A DNA stretch of 64,000 bases, from assembly GCF_023657595.1 (NCBI RefSeq), contig NZ_CP098323.1:3310001-3374000 (forward strand), read 5' to 3'. Position numbers and translations under genes: made by a program. The stretch is from Cytobacillus firmus. GTDB lineage: Bacteria; Bacillota; Bacilli; Bacillales; Cytobacillaceae. This document shows positions 24,717 through 34,030 of the stretch, one piece after another (position 1 is the first letter of the stretch; each line of letters starts with the position of its first letter). The notes under the pieces are model-generated. The model worked only from the letters and a program-made list of their open reading frames with translations. It had not been told where the DNA came from and made no database searches.

Positions 24717-26183
24717 TTATACTAATGCAGGTTCTCTTCTTGGTGCATTACTTGTCTTTTCGATAATATCCCTTGCAATCCAGACACCGCAGGCACCCGC
24801 CTGTGCAAGTCCTCTGGTGATGCCTGCACCATCCCCGCCGACATATAGTCCGCTGATTTCCGTTTCGAAACGGTCATTCAACTTGGGACGTGCAGAGTAG
24901 AATTTTGCCTCCACACCATAGAATAGGGTATGTTCTGATGCAAGGCCAGGAGATACATGGTTTAATGCCTCTGTCATTTCAATCAGGCTTTTCATTGTAT
25001 TATATGGAAGCACAAGGCCTAAGTCGCCAGGCACCGCTTCCTTTAAGGTTGGTTCAAGGAAGCCTTCCTTAATTCTCTTCTCGGTAGATCTTCTTCCTTT
25101 TAATATATCTCCATACTTTTGAACAATGATTCCGCCGTTTGAAAGGCTGTTGGCAAGCCTGGAAATTTCATGCGCATATTCATTTGGCTTATCAAACGGT
25201 TCCGAGAATGTATGAGATACCAGCAGCGCAAAGTTCGTATTCGGGCTTCCCAGCTTAGGGTCTTTGTAAGCATGGCCATTCGCAAGCATGATTCCTGAGT
25301 GGTTTTCCACTACAACATGGCCGGAAGGATTGCTGCAGAATGTCCGCACTCTTGTACCGACAGATGTATTAAATGTGAACTTTCCTTCGTAAAGATGTTT
25401 ATTGATCTCTTCCATGACAATATCCGAAGTTTCAACCCGCACGCCAATATCTACCTGGTTATTGATCATCTTCAAACGGCGTGACTTCAGGAGGTTTGCC
25501 AGCCAAACTGATCCATCTCTCCCTGGTGCTACAACCACCTTATCAGCATGAACTTCATTTCCGGACTTAAGCTTAACTCCCATAATGCGATGGCCATCAG
25601 GGGTTTTCTCTGTTATGAGATCTTCAACCTCTGTCTTATAGGACATATCAATTTTTTCACGTAAATATTCATAAATGCTCTTTAGGATTTCAAGATTCTG
25701 CTCGGTGCCCAAATGTCTGACCTGTGCACGAAGCAGTTTAAGTCCTGCTGCATATCCGCGGCGCTCGATATCCCTCACTTCATCTGTCATTGGGTCTGTA
25801 ATGCTTTCAGTCGCGCCGTGTTTCAAATTGATTTCGTCTACATATTTTATCAGATCAACAACCTGGGAGTCAGGGAGATAATCGGTCATCCAGCCGCCAA
25901 ACTCACTCGTAATATTGAATTTTCCATCTGAATAAGCCCCTGCTCCGCCAAATCCATTCGTGATAGAGCAAGCCGGCAGGCAGCCGGCAAATTCTTTTCT
26001 TCCTGCTGCCGGCGGGCATTTAGCAATCTTTTTCTGTAAAATCGGACAATTTCTTTTAAAAATATCGTGTCCTTTATCAATTAATAAAACTTTTGCTTCA
26101 GGCATTTTCAATGTTAATTCATAACAAGTAAATATTCCAGCCGGTCCAGCACCGACCACAATAACATCATAATTTGTATTCAT
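24717..26183 (-). CDS. FAD-dependent dehydrogenase (COG2509-type)
   Basis: A 488-residue flavoprotein with an N-terminal FAD-binding Rossmann motif (VVGAGPAGIFTCYEL, residues 10-24) and a second cofactor region GLYVGGDGAGITRGLAQAG near the C-terminus. Cysteines in NCPILQKK, KCPPAAG and GCLPACS near residues 45-73 are typical of this uncharacterised family (FixC/geranylgeranyl-reductase-like folds). The physiological substrate is unknown. GGGGGAAAAGG is the ribosome site. It is monocistronic. Confidence 0.85.
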   Translation of the reverse strand: MNTNYDVIVVGAGPAGIFTCYELTLKMPEAKVLLIDKGHDIFKRNCPILQKKIAKCPPAAGRKEFAGCLPACSITNGFGGAGAYSDGKFNITSEFGGWMTDYLPDSQVVDLIKYVDEINLKHGATESITDPMTDEVRDIERRGYAAGLKLLRAQVRHLGTEQNLEILKSIYEYLREKIDMSYKTEVEDLITEKTPDGHRIMGVKLKSGNEVHADKVVVAPGRDGSVWLANLLKSRRLKMINNQVDIGVRVETSDIVMEEINKHLYEGKFTFNTSVGTRVRTFCSNPSGHVVVENHSGIMLANGHAYKDPKLGSPNTNFALLVSHTFSEPFDKPNEYAHEISRLANSLSNGGIIVQKYGDILKGRRSTEKRIKEGFLEPTLKEAVPGDLGLVLPYNTMKSLIEMTEALNHVSPGLASEHTLFYGVEAKFYSARPKLNDRFETEISGLYVGGDGAGITRGLAQAGACGVWIARDIIEKTSNAPRREPALV

Positions 26184-26358
26184 CGTCCTTTTCCCCCAGA
26201 CGCATTATTCGTTAATTTCATCAACCAAAGGTAACTATATCAAAAACAATAGAACAGGTCAACGTTTATACGAACTTTTTATTTAAGTTTATATATATTG
26301 TTCGTATTTACGATAATTTATGTAAAATTCCGTTAATAATTCCGTGTCCAAAAAACAG

Positions 26359-26383
26359 AAGGCTGCTCATTACGAGCAGCCTT
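26359..26383 (-). terminator. Terminator after yjcZ-like gene
   Basis: AAGGCTGCTC pairs perfectly with GAGCAGCCTT across ATTAC, followed by minus-strand CTGTTTTTT. Confidence 0.9.
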
Positions 26384-26400
26384 CACAACATCCATTTATA

Positions 26401-26571
26401 TTACCAATTTCCGCAGCAGCATGCTCCGATAATAATCAATAGAATGAACAATACGACGATCAATGCAAAACCGCCATATCCACATCCTCCATAATGAGCA
26501 CCAGCAACAGGATAGCCATATCCCGGATAACATTGGTCGTAGCCAGCACCGGCAACTGCACCTTTATACAT
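26401..26571 (-). CDS. YjcZ-family small sporulation membrane protein, 56 aa
   Basis: A short protein with a Gly/Tyr/Cys-rich N-terminal part ([22 protein letters not shown]) and one membrane helix ([16 protein letters not shown]), ending CCCGNW. This [18 protein letters not shown] pattern is that of the YjcZ family of spore-former proteins. GAGGAGTGA precedes the ATG, and a strong terminator follows. A CATACATTA box, like the -10 of sigma-K promoters, lies on the minus strand at 26615-26623, but its -35 is not clear. Confidence 0.85.
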   Translation of the reverse strand: MYKGAVAGAGYDQCYPGYGYPVAGAHYGGCGYGGFALIVVLFILLIIIGACCCGNW

Positions 26572-26764
26572 GAATAATCACTCCTCAACAAGATTTCTTG
26601 GGCATTTTCAATATTAATGTATGTAGGGTGAACTTGACCCGCATGTGCATATGCCCATTTTTATAAAAAAACGCTCTAACTCCATTTTAAAACCTTCCCC
26701 CTTAGCCATTAATAGGGTACGATAAACGTAAGAGATTCAGATAAGAAGCGGAGGATTCAAACCA

Positions 26765-27859
26765 ATGAAGAGAAGGAAGATTGGCATATATTTTTTTATC
26801 ATCACTTTTATATATGGTTTGTATCATTTGTTTGATAGCCTATCTAAAGTTGAAGGGGCAAATCCAACTAACATGTATCAAAAGCTATCGTCAAAAGAAA
26901 ATATCAATTACCTGATTATCGGGGATAGCATTGGCAGGGGGTCAGGTGCGACCTCCAAATCATCGGCATGGTTTACAAGGCTTGAGAAGCATCTGCATAG
27001 TGAATTTGGGATTAAAGCCAAAAGACATTCCATCGTCCAAAGTGGTGCGACTGCCTTTGAAGGTTTATATAAGCTTCAGCAATCCGAACATTTAGGGAAA
27101 ATTGATTTAACTTTTATTGTATTTGGGGAGAATGACCGCAAATATATGGATGAGACGCAATTTTCATATTTCTACGAAGGGCTTATCCGGAAAACAAAAC
27201 AGCTTTACCCTGATACCGAGATCATAACTATTACAGAAAACCCTCTTGATAATGAAGCGTTCGTTCAGGCGATTATTAATATTTCCAGCCATTATGGCGC
27301 AAAAAATGTGGATATGAGAAAGCCTTTTGAATTATCGGGATTACCTGCAGAGGAACTGACAAAGGATTTAGTCCATCCAAATGATGACGGCTATGAAATA
27401 TATGCAGATACCTTGATAAAGAAAATAAGGGAGCTTACCGGCAGTCATGCAGATATTGCTGAGCTTTCTGCCCCCATTCATGAAAATGCGGACATCGAAA
27501 TATCATCCATCCCTCATGTGACAGATATATCTGGATCATTTATTCACAAAGACGGCATTTGGGAGAGCCGCAAGGCGGGAGACACTCTTGAATATCAATT
27601 TAGCGGCCCTTTCCTTGGGGTCGATATGATTCGAAGCGAAAAAGGCGGGAAGATGGATGTGTTTATAGATGATGTGTATATTACATCCTTATCCGCCTGG
27701 TGGCCGCTGACTAAAGAAAGATATCAATATATTGTCAGCGGTCTCGAAGACGGACAGCATTTAGTGAAATTTATTGTGGCCAATGAAAAATCCGTGAATA
27801 ACAGTACTGACGATGCCGTTATTCAAATCTCCTCCATCCTCACCAGGGCAGACCAATGA
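26765..27859 (+). CDS. SGNH/GDSL-family hydrolase with N-terminal membrane anchor
   Basis: A 364-residue protein with a hydrophobic N-terminus (about 7-24), then an SGNH esterase domain: block I GDSIGRGSG (catalytic Ser about residue 55), block III GEND near 119, and block V DLVHPNDDGY with Asp and His. A C-terminal beta-rich domain (about 245-360) may bind carbohydrate. Such enzymes often de-esterify cell-wall or extracellular glycans; the substrate is unknown. AGCGGAGG precedes the ATG. The gene is alone on the plus strand. Confidence 0.88.
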   Translation: MKRRKIGIYFFIITFIYGLYHLFDSLSKVEGANPTNMYQKLSSKENINYLIIGDSIGRGSGATSKSSAWFTRLEKHLHSEFGIKAKRHSIVQSGATAFEGLYKLQQSEHLGKIDLTFIVFGENDRKYMDETQFSYFYEGLIRKTKQLYPDTEIITITENPLDNEAFVQAIINISSHYGAKNVDMRKPFELSGLPAEELTKDLVHPNDDGYEIYADTLIKKIRELTGSHADIAELSAPIHENADIEISSIPHVTDISGSFIHKDGIWESRKAGDTLEYQFSGPFLGVDMIRSEKGGKMDVFIDDVYITSLSAWWPLTKERYQYIVSGLEDGQHLVKFIVANEKSVNNSTDDAVIQISSILTRADQ

Positions 27860-27896
27860 AGGGCAAAAGCAGAAGAAGACTGAAAAAACAACTCGA

Positions 27897-27927
27897 AAAA
27901 AGCCGCCAATATTATCAGCGGCTTTTT
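27897..27927. terminator. Bidirectional terminator between SGNH hydrolase gene and EIIA gene
   Basis: AAAAAGCCGC pairs with GCGGCTTTTT across an 11-base loop, with T runs on both strands. Confidence 0.85.
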
Positions 27928-27931
27928 CTCA

Positions 27932-28429
27932 TTATTTCGCAGTAACTGTCATTACTGTTGAAGTACCTCTCGTTACAGCTCCTGCTGCATTTTTCTCAAG
28001 AGAAGCAACCTGGTCGCCATTAGTGATTATGATTGGCGTTACTGTGCTCTTTGCCTTTTCTTTAACCAGCGCTAAATCAAACGTGACAAGCTTATCACCT
28101 TCGCTGACCTTTGAACCCTCAGAAATATGTGTCTCGAATCCTTCCCCTTTCATCGAGACCGTTTCAAGACCAATATGGATTAAAACCTCCGCACCATTCT
28201 CAGCACGAATGCCAATGGCATGCTTGGTAGGGAATACTTGCACTACTTCTCCATTTACCGGGGAAACAACAACCCCTTCTGAAGGTTCAATTGCAATACC
28301 GTCACCCATCATTCTTTCTGCAAATACAGGATCAGGCACCTCTTCCAGATTAACTGCTGTACCCGTCAAAGCAGCCTTAATCTCAATTGCTTTGACCGCT
28401 TCCTTTTTGCCAAATAATTTCTTAAACAT
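27932..28429 (-). CDS. PTS glucose-type EIIA component (YpqE-like)
   Basis: A free-standing 165-residue EIIA(Glc) domain, which receives phosphate from HPr and passes it to a sugar EIIB/EIIC. The family motif with the phosphorylated histidine is EVLIHIGLETVSMKGEGF (about residues 84-101), and PVNGEVV and HAIGI (first active-site histidine) precede it. The ATG at 28429 follows GGATGG; the frame from 28444 begins upstream of that. It follows msrB by 18 bases, the same association as yppP-yppQ-ypqE in B. subtilis. Confidence 0.92.
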   Translation of the reverse strand: MFKKLFGKKEAVKAIEIKAALTGTAVNLEEVPDPVFAERMMGDGIAIEPSEGVVVSPVNGEVVQVFPTKHAIGIRAENGAEVLIHIGLETVSMKGEGFETHISEGSKVSEGDKLVTFDLALVKEKAKSTVTPIIITNGDQVASLEKNAAGAVTRGTSTVMTVTAK

Positions 28430-28447
28430 AAAAACACCATCCATTTC

Positions 28448-28888
28448 TTAATTTTCATTATTAAATAATTTCAGATATTCTTCATAGCCTTCTTCCTCCA
28501 GTTTTTCCTTAGGAATAAACTTGAGTGCAGCAGAATTAATGCAATAACGGAGGCCCGCAGGTCCCGGCCCATCATCAAAAACATGACCAAGATGGGAATC
28601 GGCTGATTTGCTTCTCACTTCTGTTCTGACCATAAAGTGACTGCGGTCTTCTTTTTCAACAACTTCTTCATCCTGTAGGGGTTTTGTAAAGCTGGGCCAG
28701 CCGCATCCTGCGTCATATTTATCTTTTGAGCTGAAGAGAGGCTTTCCGGAAACGATATCCACATAAATCCCATCTTTAAATTCATTCCAATACTCATTGC
28801 GGAATGGCGGCTCTGTGCCATTATTCTGAGTTACTTCATATTGCATGGGATCAAGTTTCTGCTTTAAATCTTCTCTATTATTTGCCAT
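28448..28888 (-). CDS. msrB: Peptide-methionine (R)-S-oxide reductase MsrB
   Basis: Repairs the R form of methionine sulfoxide in proteins. The 146-residue domain has [10 protein letters not shown], the [20 protein letters not shown] stretch and the catalytic cysteine in [10 protein letters not shown]. Zinc-binding CxxC pairs found in some MsrB proteins are absent, as in the Bacillus type. Its ATG overlaps the msrA stop (TAATG), so it is translated after MsrA. Confidence 0.95.
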   Translation of the reverse strand: MANNREDLKQKLDPMQYEVTQNNGTEPPFRNEYWNEFKDGIYVDIVSGKPLFSSKDKYDAGCGWPSFTKPLQDEEVVEKEDRSHFMVRTEVRSKSADSHLGHVFDDGPGPAGLRYCINSAALKFIPKEKLEEEGYEEYLKLFNNEN

Positions 28889-29424
28889 TATTCTTCACCC
28901 CAATGTTTATTAATAAATGCTTTTCTTCCAGAGCCGGTTTGATAGGCATTGTATCTTTCCGGATTTTTTTTGTAATAGTGCTGATGATATTCCTCTGCAG
29001 GATAAAAGTCTGAAGCAGGCAGAATCCTGGTAACAATCGGTTTTGTAAATGGACCAGTCTCTTCAAGCTTTTGTTTTGATTCTTCTGCTAACTGCTTTTG
29101 TTTTTCATTGTGATAAAAAATCGCTGTCTGATAGGATTGGCCGCGATCATAGAACTGCCCGCCGGCATCTGTAGGGTCAATCTGCTGCCAATATAATTCA
29201 AGCAGCTTTTCATATGGGTAGACCTCAGGATCAAATGTGATCTGAACCGCTTCATAATGGCCAGTTGTTTCCGAACAGACTTGCTGGTAAGTAGGGTTTT
29301 CTACATTCCCTCCGGTATATCCGGATAGTACTTCTTTTATTCCAGGCTGTTCATCAAAAGGCTTTACCATGCACCAGAAGCAGCCTCCTGCGAAGCTTGC
29401 CTTTTCGTATTGTTTCACTGTCAT
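28888..29424 (-). CDS. msrA: Peptide-methionine (S)-S-oxide reductase MsrA
   Basis: Repairs the S form of methionine sulfoxide. The 178-residue protein carries the active-site motif GGCFWCM at about residues 13-19, GYTGG, and the EYHQHYY region. AGAGGTGGAG is its ribosome site. With msrB and the EIIA gene it forms a three-gene minus-strand unit. Confidence 0.95.
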   Translation of the reverse strand: MTVKQYEKASFAGGCFWCMVKPFDEQPGIKEVLSGYTGGNVENPTYQQVCSETTGHYEAVQITFDPEVYPYEKLLELYWQQIDPTDAGGQFYDRGQSYQTAIFYHNEKQKQLAEESKQKLEETGPFTKPIVTRILPASDFYPAEEYHQHYYKKNPERYNAYQTGSGRKAFINKHWGEE

Positions 29425-29530
29425 TCTGCTCCACCTCTTTCCGGCACTTTTCTATCTTTTACTTTTTCCCTTAAAATGATGATTTAAAGCTATATACATA
29501 AGATTAATGAAAAGATTCATTTTATGCAAA

Positions 29531-29557
29531 AGAAACCTCTTTACAAAAGAGGTTTCT
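29531..29557. terminator. Terminator after RsgA-type GTPase gene
   Basis: AGAAACCTCTTT pairs perfectly (12 bp) with AAAGAGGTTTCT across ACA; the minus strand continues TTTGCATAAA. Confidence 0.8.
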
Positions 29558-29563
29558 GAATCT

Positions 29564-30622
29564 TTACATTCTTTTATTCTTTGCTCCAGCACTTATTTTT
29601 TTCCAGCGTTTGCGTTCTTCAGATTGGGCTCGTTTATCCTGCTTTCTATCCAGATATGCGAGTTCCTTGAGAAGCTTCTTATAGCTGCTAAGACGTGCTC
29701 CTGATATGCTTCCTTCTTCTATTAGCATATGCACAGCGCATCCCGGCTCATTTTCATGTGTACAGTCCCTGAATCTGCAATTTTCAGCGGCTTTCTCAAT
29801 ATCTGTAAAGCTTTCTGAAAGACCGCTTTCGCTATCCCACAGCTGAAGCTCTCTCATTCCTGGGGTATCAATCAGTATGGCACCCTCAGGAAGAAGGATG
29901 AGCTCCCTGTGAGTAGTTGTATGCTTTCCTTTGTCATCACTTATTCGAATATCCTGGACCTTTTGCTTTTCCGCGCCAAGAAGATAATTGGTAAGCGTGG
30001 ACTTTCCAACACCTGAAGAGCCGAGCAGTGCGATTGTTTTTCCAGGCTCCAAAAACGGCTTAAGCAGGTCTATTCCCTTCTCTTCCATCACGCTGATTGA
30101 GAGAACAGGAACACCCATGGCGACGGTGTCCACCTCAGCAAGCTTTTCTTCCAGATTCTCACAAAGGTCAGCCTTGGTAAGAACAATCACTGGAGCTGCC
30201 CCGCTTTCCCATGTTAAAAGCAAATAACGTTCCAATCTTCTTAAGTTTAGATCCTCATTAAGAGAATTAACCAGGAATATGGTGTCTACATTAGCAGCTA
30301 CAATTTGTTCTTCCGTATTCACCCCTGCTGCCTTCCTTGAAAATTTGCTTTTTCTTGGAAGGACAGCATGAATAGTACCCCGCTGTTCATCCGCTCTTTC
30401 TTTGATGACAACCCAGTCACCTACAGCAGGAAAATCCTCCCTTGATGATGCATCGAAAGAAAATTTTCCTGATACTTCACAGAGCATTTCACCCTTATCT
30501 GTCCATACACGATACATTCTTTTATGCTCTAAAGCCACCCGGCCCATTTGATATTCTTTTTCTTCATACGCTGAAAAAGCGGCTTTAAAAAAGGGATCGA
30601 ATCCAAGTTTATTAATTGTCAA
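29564..30622 (-). CDS. rsgA: RsgA-type circularly permuted ribosome-assembly GTPase
   Basis: RsgA helps mature the 30S subunit with GTP hydrolysis. The 352-residue protein has an OB fold at the N-terminus (about 35-100), the permuted GTPase order with VLTKADL (G4) before LLGSSGVGKSTL (G1) and DTPGMREL (G3), and a zinc-binding tail with CRFRDCTHENEPGC. The neighbours are not the prpC/prkC/rpe genes that flank the main Bacillus copy, so it may be a second paralogue. The TTG at 30622 has GGAGG eight bases upstream and gives the family-typical start (TINKLGFDPFF); ATG 30637 lacks a ribosome site. Confidence 0.9.
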   Translation of the reverse strand: MTINKLGFDPFFKAAFSAYEEKEYQMGRVALEHKRMYRVWTDKGEMLCEVSGKFSFDASSREDFPAVGDWVVIKERADEQRGTIHAVLPRKSKFSRKAAGVNTEEQIVAANVDTIFLVNSLNEDLNLRRLERYLLLTWESGAAPVIVLTKADLCENLEEKLAEVDTVAMGVPVLSISVMEEKGIDLLKPFLEPGKTIALLGSSGVGKSTLTNYLLGAEKQKVQDIRISDDKGKHTTTHRELILLPEGAILIDTPGMRELQLWDSESGLSESFTDIEKAAENCRFRDCTHENEPGCAVHMLIEEGSISGARLSSYKKLLKELAYLDRKQDKRAQSEERKRWKKISAGAKNKRM

Positions 30623-30665
30623 TGTTTGTTCCTCCATGCTTATCGAATATTTTTTTACATACAAA

Positions 30666-30692
30666 AAACCATAGGCAATCAGCCCATGGTTT
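30666..30692 (-). terminator. Hairpin with T run downstream of 23-aa reading frame
   Basis: AAACCAT and ATGGTTT pair across 13 bases; on the minus strand the stem is followed by TTTT, so it can end a transcript arriving from the 30.8 kb side, just before rsgA. Confidence 0.55.
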
Positions 30693-30740
30693 GATCATGC
30701 AAAGTTCAATAAGCAGAAAAAAACAATCTGGTCCGCTCGA

Positions 30741-30812
30741 TTAAACGAATTCCATTTGGGCTGTGCCTGAATTATTTACAATGGACGTATTTGCGTAAAA
30801 TTCTCTTGTCAT
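30741..30812 (-). CDS. Possible 23-aa micropeptide
   Basis: A frame of 23 residues (MTREFYANTSIVNNSGTAQM then EFV) starts 5-6 bases after GCGGGTGATG and is followed by a terminator-like hairpin, all between rsgA and a divergent gene. It is short and unrecognised, so it could be chance; the ribosome site and terminator are what support it. Confidence 0.35.
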   Translation of the reverse strand: MTREFYANTSIVNNSGTAQMEFV

Positions 30813-30944
30813 AGCACATCACCCGCTTTCGTTTATTTGTTTATATTATATGGAATTTTGATCCAGAAGTAAAGTCCTTTTATTTCTTGTGGCATTCACA
30901 CAGGGAGAAGCATATGGTATTAAAGCAGATTTAGGAGGGAAATT

Positions 30945-31715
30945 ATGCCTACTGAGAGAAATCAGCAGTGGTACTTACAAAAAGCGGCAAAATATGATCT
31001 TTTGGCTCAGTATTTTAAATACATTGATGCAGCACAGCATATTGCTTATTACCATAAACATTTACATTGCCTCAATCAGGCTTTTCGAATGATGCGTTCA
31101 AATAATTCTGCGCCTTCTGAAGAAGCTCATCAGGGACAGCAGGCAATAGTACGGATGTTCCATGGTTCCCCTGATGCCGGTCAGATTGATATTTATATAA
31201 ATGGCACCCGAATTTTAAAGGACTTTTCATATAAAGAAGCAAGCGGTTATGCTGCACTGCCTGCAGGCAAGCATCAGATAGACATATATCCGGCTGGCAG
31301 CATGGTTTCCACTCTTCTAAGCAGAAAAATCAATGCTGCTGCAGATAAAGTATATACAATTGCGGCTGCAGGGAATTCAGCAAACTTAAAGCTTGTCCTT
31401 TTAGAAGATCAGCCTGAAGTGCCTGCCGGCGAAACAAAAGTCAGATTTGTCCACCTGTCACCCGATGCTCCTGCAGTTGATATTGCCGTAAAAAACAGGG
31501 ATGTTGTTTTCCCCAATATCGCTTTCAGGCAGGCAAGCAAATACATGGCACTAACTCCAATGACCGTCGACTTGGAAGCCAGGATAGCGGGAACCCCAAA
31601 TTCAGTGCTGTCCATCCCTCGAATGCAATTTAAAGCAGACCAGGCCTACACTTTAGCGGCTGTAGGTTCCGTGGCCACAGAGCCTGAGCTCGAAGTAATT
31701 ATCATTGCAGATTAA
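30945..31715 (+). CDS. DUF4397 domain protein, two tandem domains
   Basis: A 256-residue protein with two DUF4397 beta-rich repeats, at about 67-155 (IVRMFHGSPDAGQIDIYING) and 160-253 (VRFVHLSPDAPAVDIAVKN). The first 60 residues are helical and polar with many His, Tyr and Gln (HHKH-type clusters), and no signal peptide is seen, unlike many DUF4397 proteins which are exported. AGGAGGG precedes the ATG. Function is unknown; spore or envelope roles have been suggested only by occurrence. Confidence 0.85.
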   Translation: MPTERNQQWYLQKAAKYDLLAQYFKYIDAAQHIAYYHKHLHCLNQAFRMMRSNNSAPSEEAHQGQQAIVRMFHGSPDAGQIDIYINGTRILKDFSYKEASGYAALPAGKHQIDIYPAGSMVSTLLSRKINAAADKVYTIAAAGNSANLKLVLLEDQPEVPAGETKVRFVHLSPDAPAVDIAVKNRDVVFPNIAFRQASKYMALTPMTVDLEARIAGTPNSVLSIPRMQFKADQAYTLAAVGSVATEPELEVIIIAD

Positions 31716-31740
31716 TGCTTTACCGCTTATCAAGCATCAA

Positions 31741-31780
31741 AAAAAGGGAACCCTCCAAAGCTGCGGAAGGATTCCCTTTT
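31741..31780. terminator. Bidirectional terminator between DUF4397 gene and ypmS
   Basis: AAAAGGGAA and CCTCC on the left pair with GGAAGG and TTCCCTTTT on the right around an 8-base loop, with one mismatch; A/T runs flank both ends. Confidence 0.85.
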
Positions 31781-31781
31781 C

Positions 31782-32363
31782 TCATTTAACCGGAACAAGA
31801 AGGGTAAAACGAATATCATCCTGTTTTAGATTAAATTCATCCACTTTTACTTTCACATCACTTTTTAGCTTCATTTCCTGCAGAGACACATAAATTCTTT
31901 CTTTCTGCGGCTGAATGGTAACACCTTCCGGAAGCTTGTAGCGGTCTTTTACCAGCTTTAGAACATGTGAAACTGGAAGATTCAGCTGCCCAACAGATAT
32001 AGACTTTTGCTGAAGGACAACATCCCCATTTTTCAAGGCTTCTGGTTCAAATGACAGTTTCATCTGCAGATCCTGGCTGAAGAAAGGGATTGTGCCATAT
32101 AAATCAACTTCATCGTTTAGGAGGACCTTGTAATCTATTGCTCCTGTCAGCCCTTCTTTTTCAAGGTAGTGGTTTATGACTCTATTCAAATCTTCTTTAT
32201 TGGCTTTTATGTTAAAAGGAACGTAATTATCACTATTCTCGGTGATCGCTGTGTAGTCTTCGTCATCTGCCGGTATACTGATAAAAATAAACAGCACAGC
32301 TAAAACGAGTGCATTAATCGCCAGCAGTGCAAAAAACAGCTTTTTCCATTTTCTATCTTTCAA
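31782..32363 (-). CDS. ypmS: YpmS family membrane protein (DUF2140)
   Basis: A 193-residue protein with one N-terminal membrane helix (about residues 9-30) and an extracytoplasmic beta-rich domain. It matches YpmS by length, layout and position. Function is unknown. It overlaps the end of ypmR by 11 bases, so the two are coupled. Confidence 0.88.
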   Translation of the reverse strand: MKDRKWKKLFFALLAINALVLAVLFIFISIPADDEDYTAITENSDNYVPFNIKANKEDLNRVINHYLEKEGLTGAIDYKVLLNDEVDLYGTIPFFSQDLQMKLSFEPEALKNGDVVLQQKSISVGQLNLPVSHVLKLVKDRYKLPEGVTIQPQKERIYVSLQEMKLKSDVKVKVDEFNLKQDDIRFTLLVPVK

Positions 32364-33192
32364 TCAACTTCTCTCCATTTCCTTCAGCTTTCCTTTTATA
32401 CGGAATATCTTTCAGCACTTCCTCTGTGAGTATTTGATGGACCCGACCAGCTATTAATTCATAGCCTTTATCATTTGGATGAAAATAGTCTGTATATAAA
32501 AGATTATCATCGGTATTTTCAAATATATCATCTATTTCAACAAAATAAGTGCCTGGATAATTTCTCAATATATCCTGGCTTGTGTCATTCCAATCTCCAA
32601 GAATAGCATTAATTTCCGTTATTTCTGAAAACCATTTTAAAAAGGGATTATATAAGCCTATTAAGACAATTTTACTATTTGGGTTTACCTCTTTTATCGA
32701 ATCTAAAACCTCAGTCAGATTTTGTTCATAGATTTCTTTTTCCTTGGCAAAGGCCCTCAGCTTTAGGTTTGAAAAGTTTTCCCGGACAACTTTCATAACG
32801 TCATTGCCGCCAATGGTTATGATCACCGCGTCTGCATTCTTTACAACATCTTTTACCTCATCTGTCCCCAGCTTTTTCAATAATTGATCGGAACGATTGC
32901 CTTTTACACCGAAATTATAAAAAACAGCGTCTTGAACACTTTTGTCTTTTTCCAGTGACATTTCAAGATATGGCACGTAACCTCCACGTTCAGTACTGTC
33001 TCCTACCCCTTGGGTTAAAGAATCACCTACTGCAGCAACAGTAAGGTTTCGAGGGAAAAAACCCAATGGAATTTCTTCTTTAACTGTCAGGCGGGATTCT
33101 TTTTCAGAATGAATTATATCGCTGTGGTTAACTGAACTGCAGGAGGCAAGAAGCAGCATGATCCAAAAGATGAGGGTGAATTTTTTTATCAT
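32353..33192 (-). CDS. ypmR: YpmR SGNH/GDSL lipase-like lipoprotein
   Basis: A 279-residue exported hydrolase: lipobox LLASC at residues 15-19, GDSLTQGVGDS (block I, catalytic Ser about residue 58), GGNDVM (block III) and DYFHPNDKGYE (block V with Asp/His). It is the second SGNH enzyme in the window. It sits between ypmQ and ypmS as in B. subtilis. GCAGGTGATAG precedes the ATG. Confidence 0.9.
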   Translation of the reverse strand: MIKKFTLIFWIMLLLASCSSVNHSDIIHSEKESRLTVKEEIPLGFFPRNLTVAAVGDSLTQGVGDSTERGGYVPYLEMSLEKDKSVQDAVFYNFGVKGNRSDQLLKKLGTDEVKDVVKNADAVIITIGGNDVMKVVRENFSNLKLRAFAKEKEIYEQNLTEVLDSIKEVNPNSKIVLIGLYNPFLKWFSEITEINAILGDWNDTSQDILRNYPGTYFVEIDDIFENTDDNLLYTDYFHPNDKGYELIAGRVHQILTEEVLKDIPYKRKAEGNGEKLIER

Positions 33193-33296
33193 ACTATCAC
33201 CTGCCCATTTTTCTCATTCATATTATAACATGCAACTCAAATTTAAAAATAATCAGCATTGTTCCTGCAGCAGCAAGGACTAAACTGAAAAGAAAA

Positions 33297-33319
33297 ATAG
33301 ACCTCGTCCAAGGTCTATT
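33297..33319 (-). terminator. Terminator after ypmQ
   Basis: AATAGACC pairs with GGTCTATT around TCGTCCA; the stem includes the ypmQ stop codon and the minus strand continues TTTTTCTTTTC. Confidence 0.8.
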
Positions 33320-33896
33320 GCAATGCTTTAATATCATTTATAATTTCATCTAATGGAATTTCATTAAGACCAGTATAATACTTCATTACTTTACCATTCT
33401 GGTCAACAAGATAAAAATCTGTTCCATGGATTACCTGATCACCTGTTTGCGGCTTTTTCACAATGGTTTTGAAGTATTCCATAGCATATTTCTCAATTTC
33501 CTCCTGTTCATATCCGGTCAGAAAATGCCAATTGCTGAAATCTGCATTGTATGTAGATGCAAATTCCTTTAAAACTTCAGGTGTATCCACTTTTGGGTCT
33601 ACACTGAATGAAACAAATTCAATATTTTTTATGCCTTCCTCCTCAGCCAAATCCTGAAGCTTCTTCATATTAGCTGTCATGGGCATACATACATCTTCGC
33701 AATTGGTAAAAATAAAGTCGGCTACCCACACCTTGCCTTTAAGATCCTTTAAACCAAATTCTTTATTATCCTGGTTTGTATACGTAAAATCAGCCAGTTC
33801 CCAATTTAACGCGTCCTTTATGCCGCTCTGTCCGCATGCTGCAAGAACTGCAAGCATAAAAGCAGCAGCCATTAAAGCAAAAACTTTTTTCCTCAT
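33315..33896 (-). CDS. ypmQ: SCO1/SenC-family copper-binding lipoprotein (YpmQ)
   Basis: SCO proteins deliver copper to the CuA site of cytochrome c oxidase. A lipobox (VLAACG, residues 16-21) gives a lipoprotein; the thioredoxin-like domain has the copper site CEDVCMPM (CxxxC) and a later histidine in HGTDFYLVD. Length 193 fits YpmQ. A CAGGTGAATG ribosome site precedes the ATG. The presence of a CopZ-like gene elsewhere in the window is not linked. Confidence 0.92.
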   Translation of the reverse strand: MRKKVFALMAAAFMLAVLAACGQSGIKDALNWELADFTYTNQDNKEFGLKDLKGKVWVADFIFTNCEDVCMPMTANMKKLQDLAEEEGIKNIEFVSFSVDPKVDTPEVLKEFASTYNADFSNWHFLTGYEQEEIEKYAMEYFKTIVKKPQTGDQVIHGTDFYLVDQNGKVMKYYTGLNEIPLDEIINDIKALQ

Positions 33897-34030
33897 ACAT
33901 TCACCTGCTTTGATTAGTTACGATGCTAATTTTAGCAAATATTCATGAAAGAAGAAAGAAGTACTTATGACAAACTTGTGAATAAGAACCTTCTTCTATT
34001 ATTATGACAAACTGATGGATGGAAAAATTT

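Noticed and set aside
27813..28451. 212-codon plus-strand frame opposite the EIIA gene
   Set aside because: It runs over the terminator and antisense to a clear EIIA gene, and overlaps the end of the SGNH hydrolase gene.
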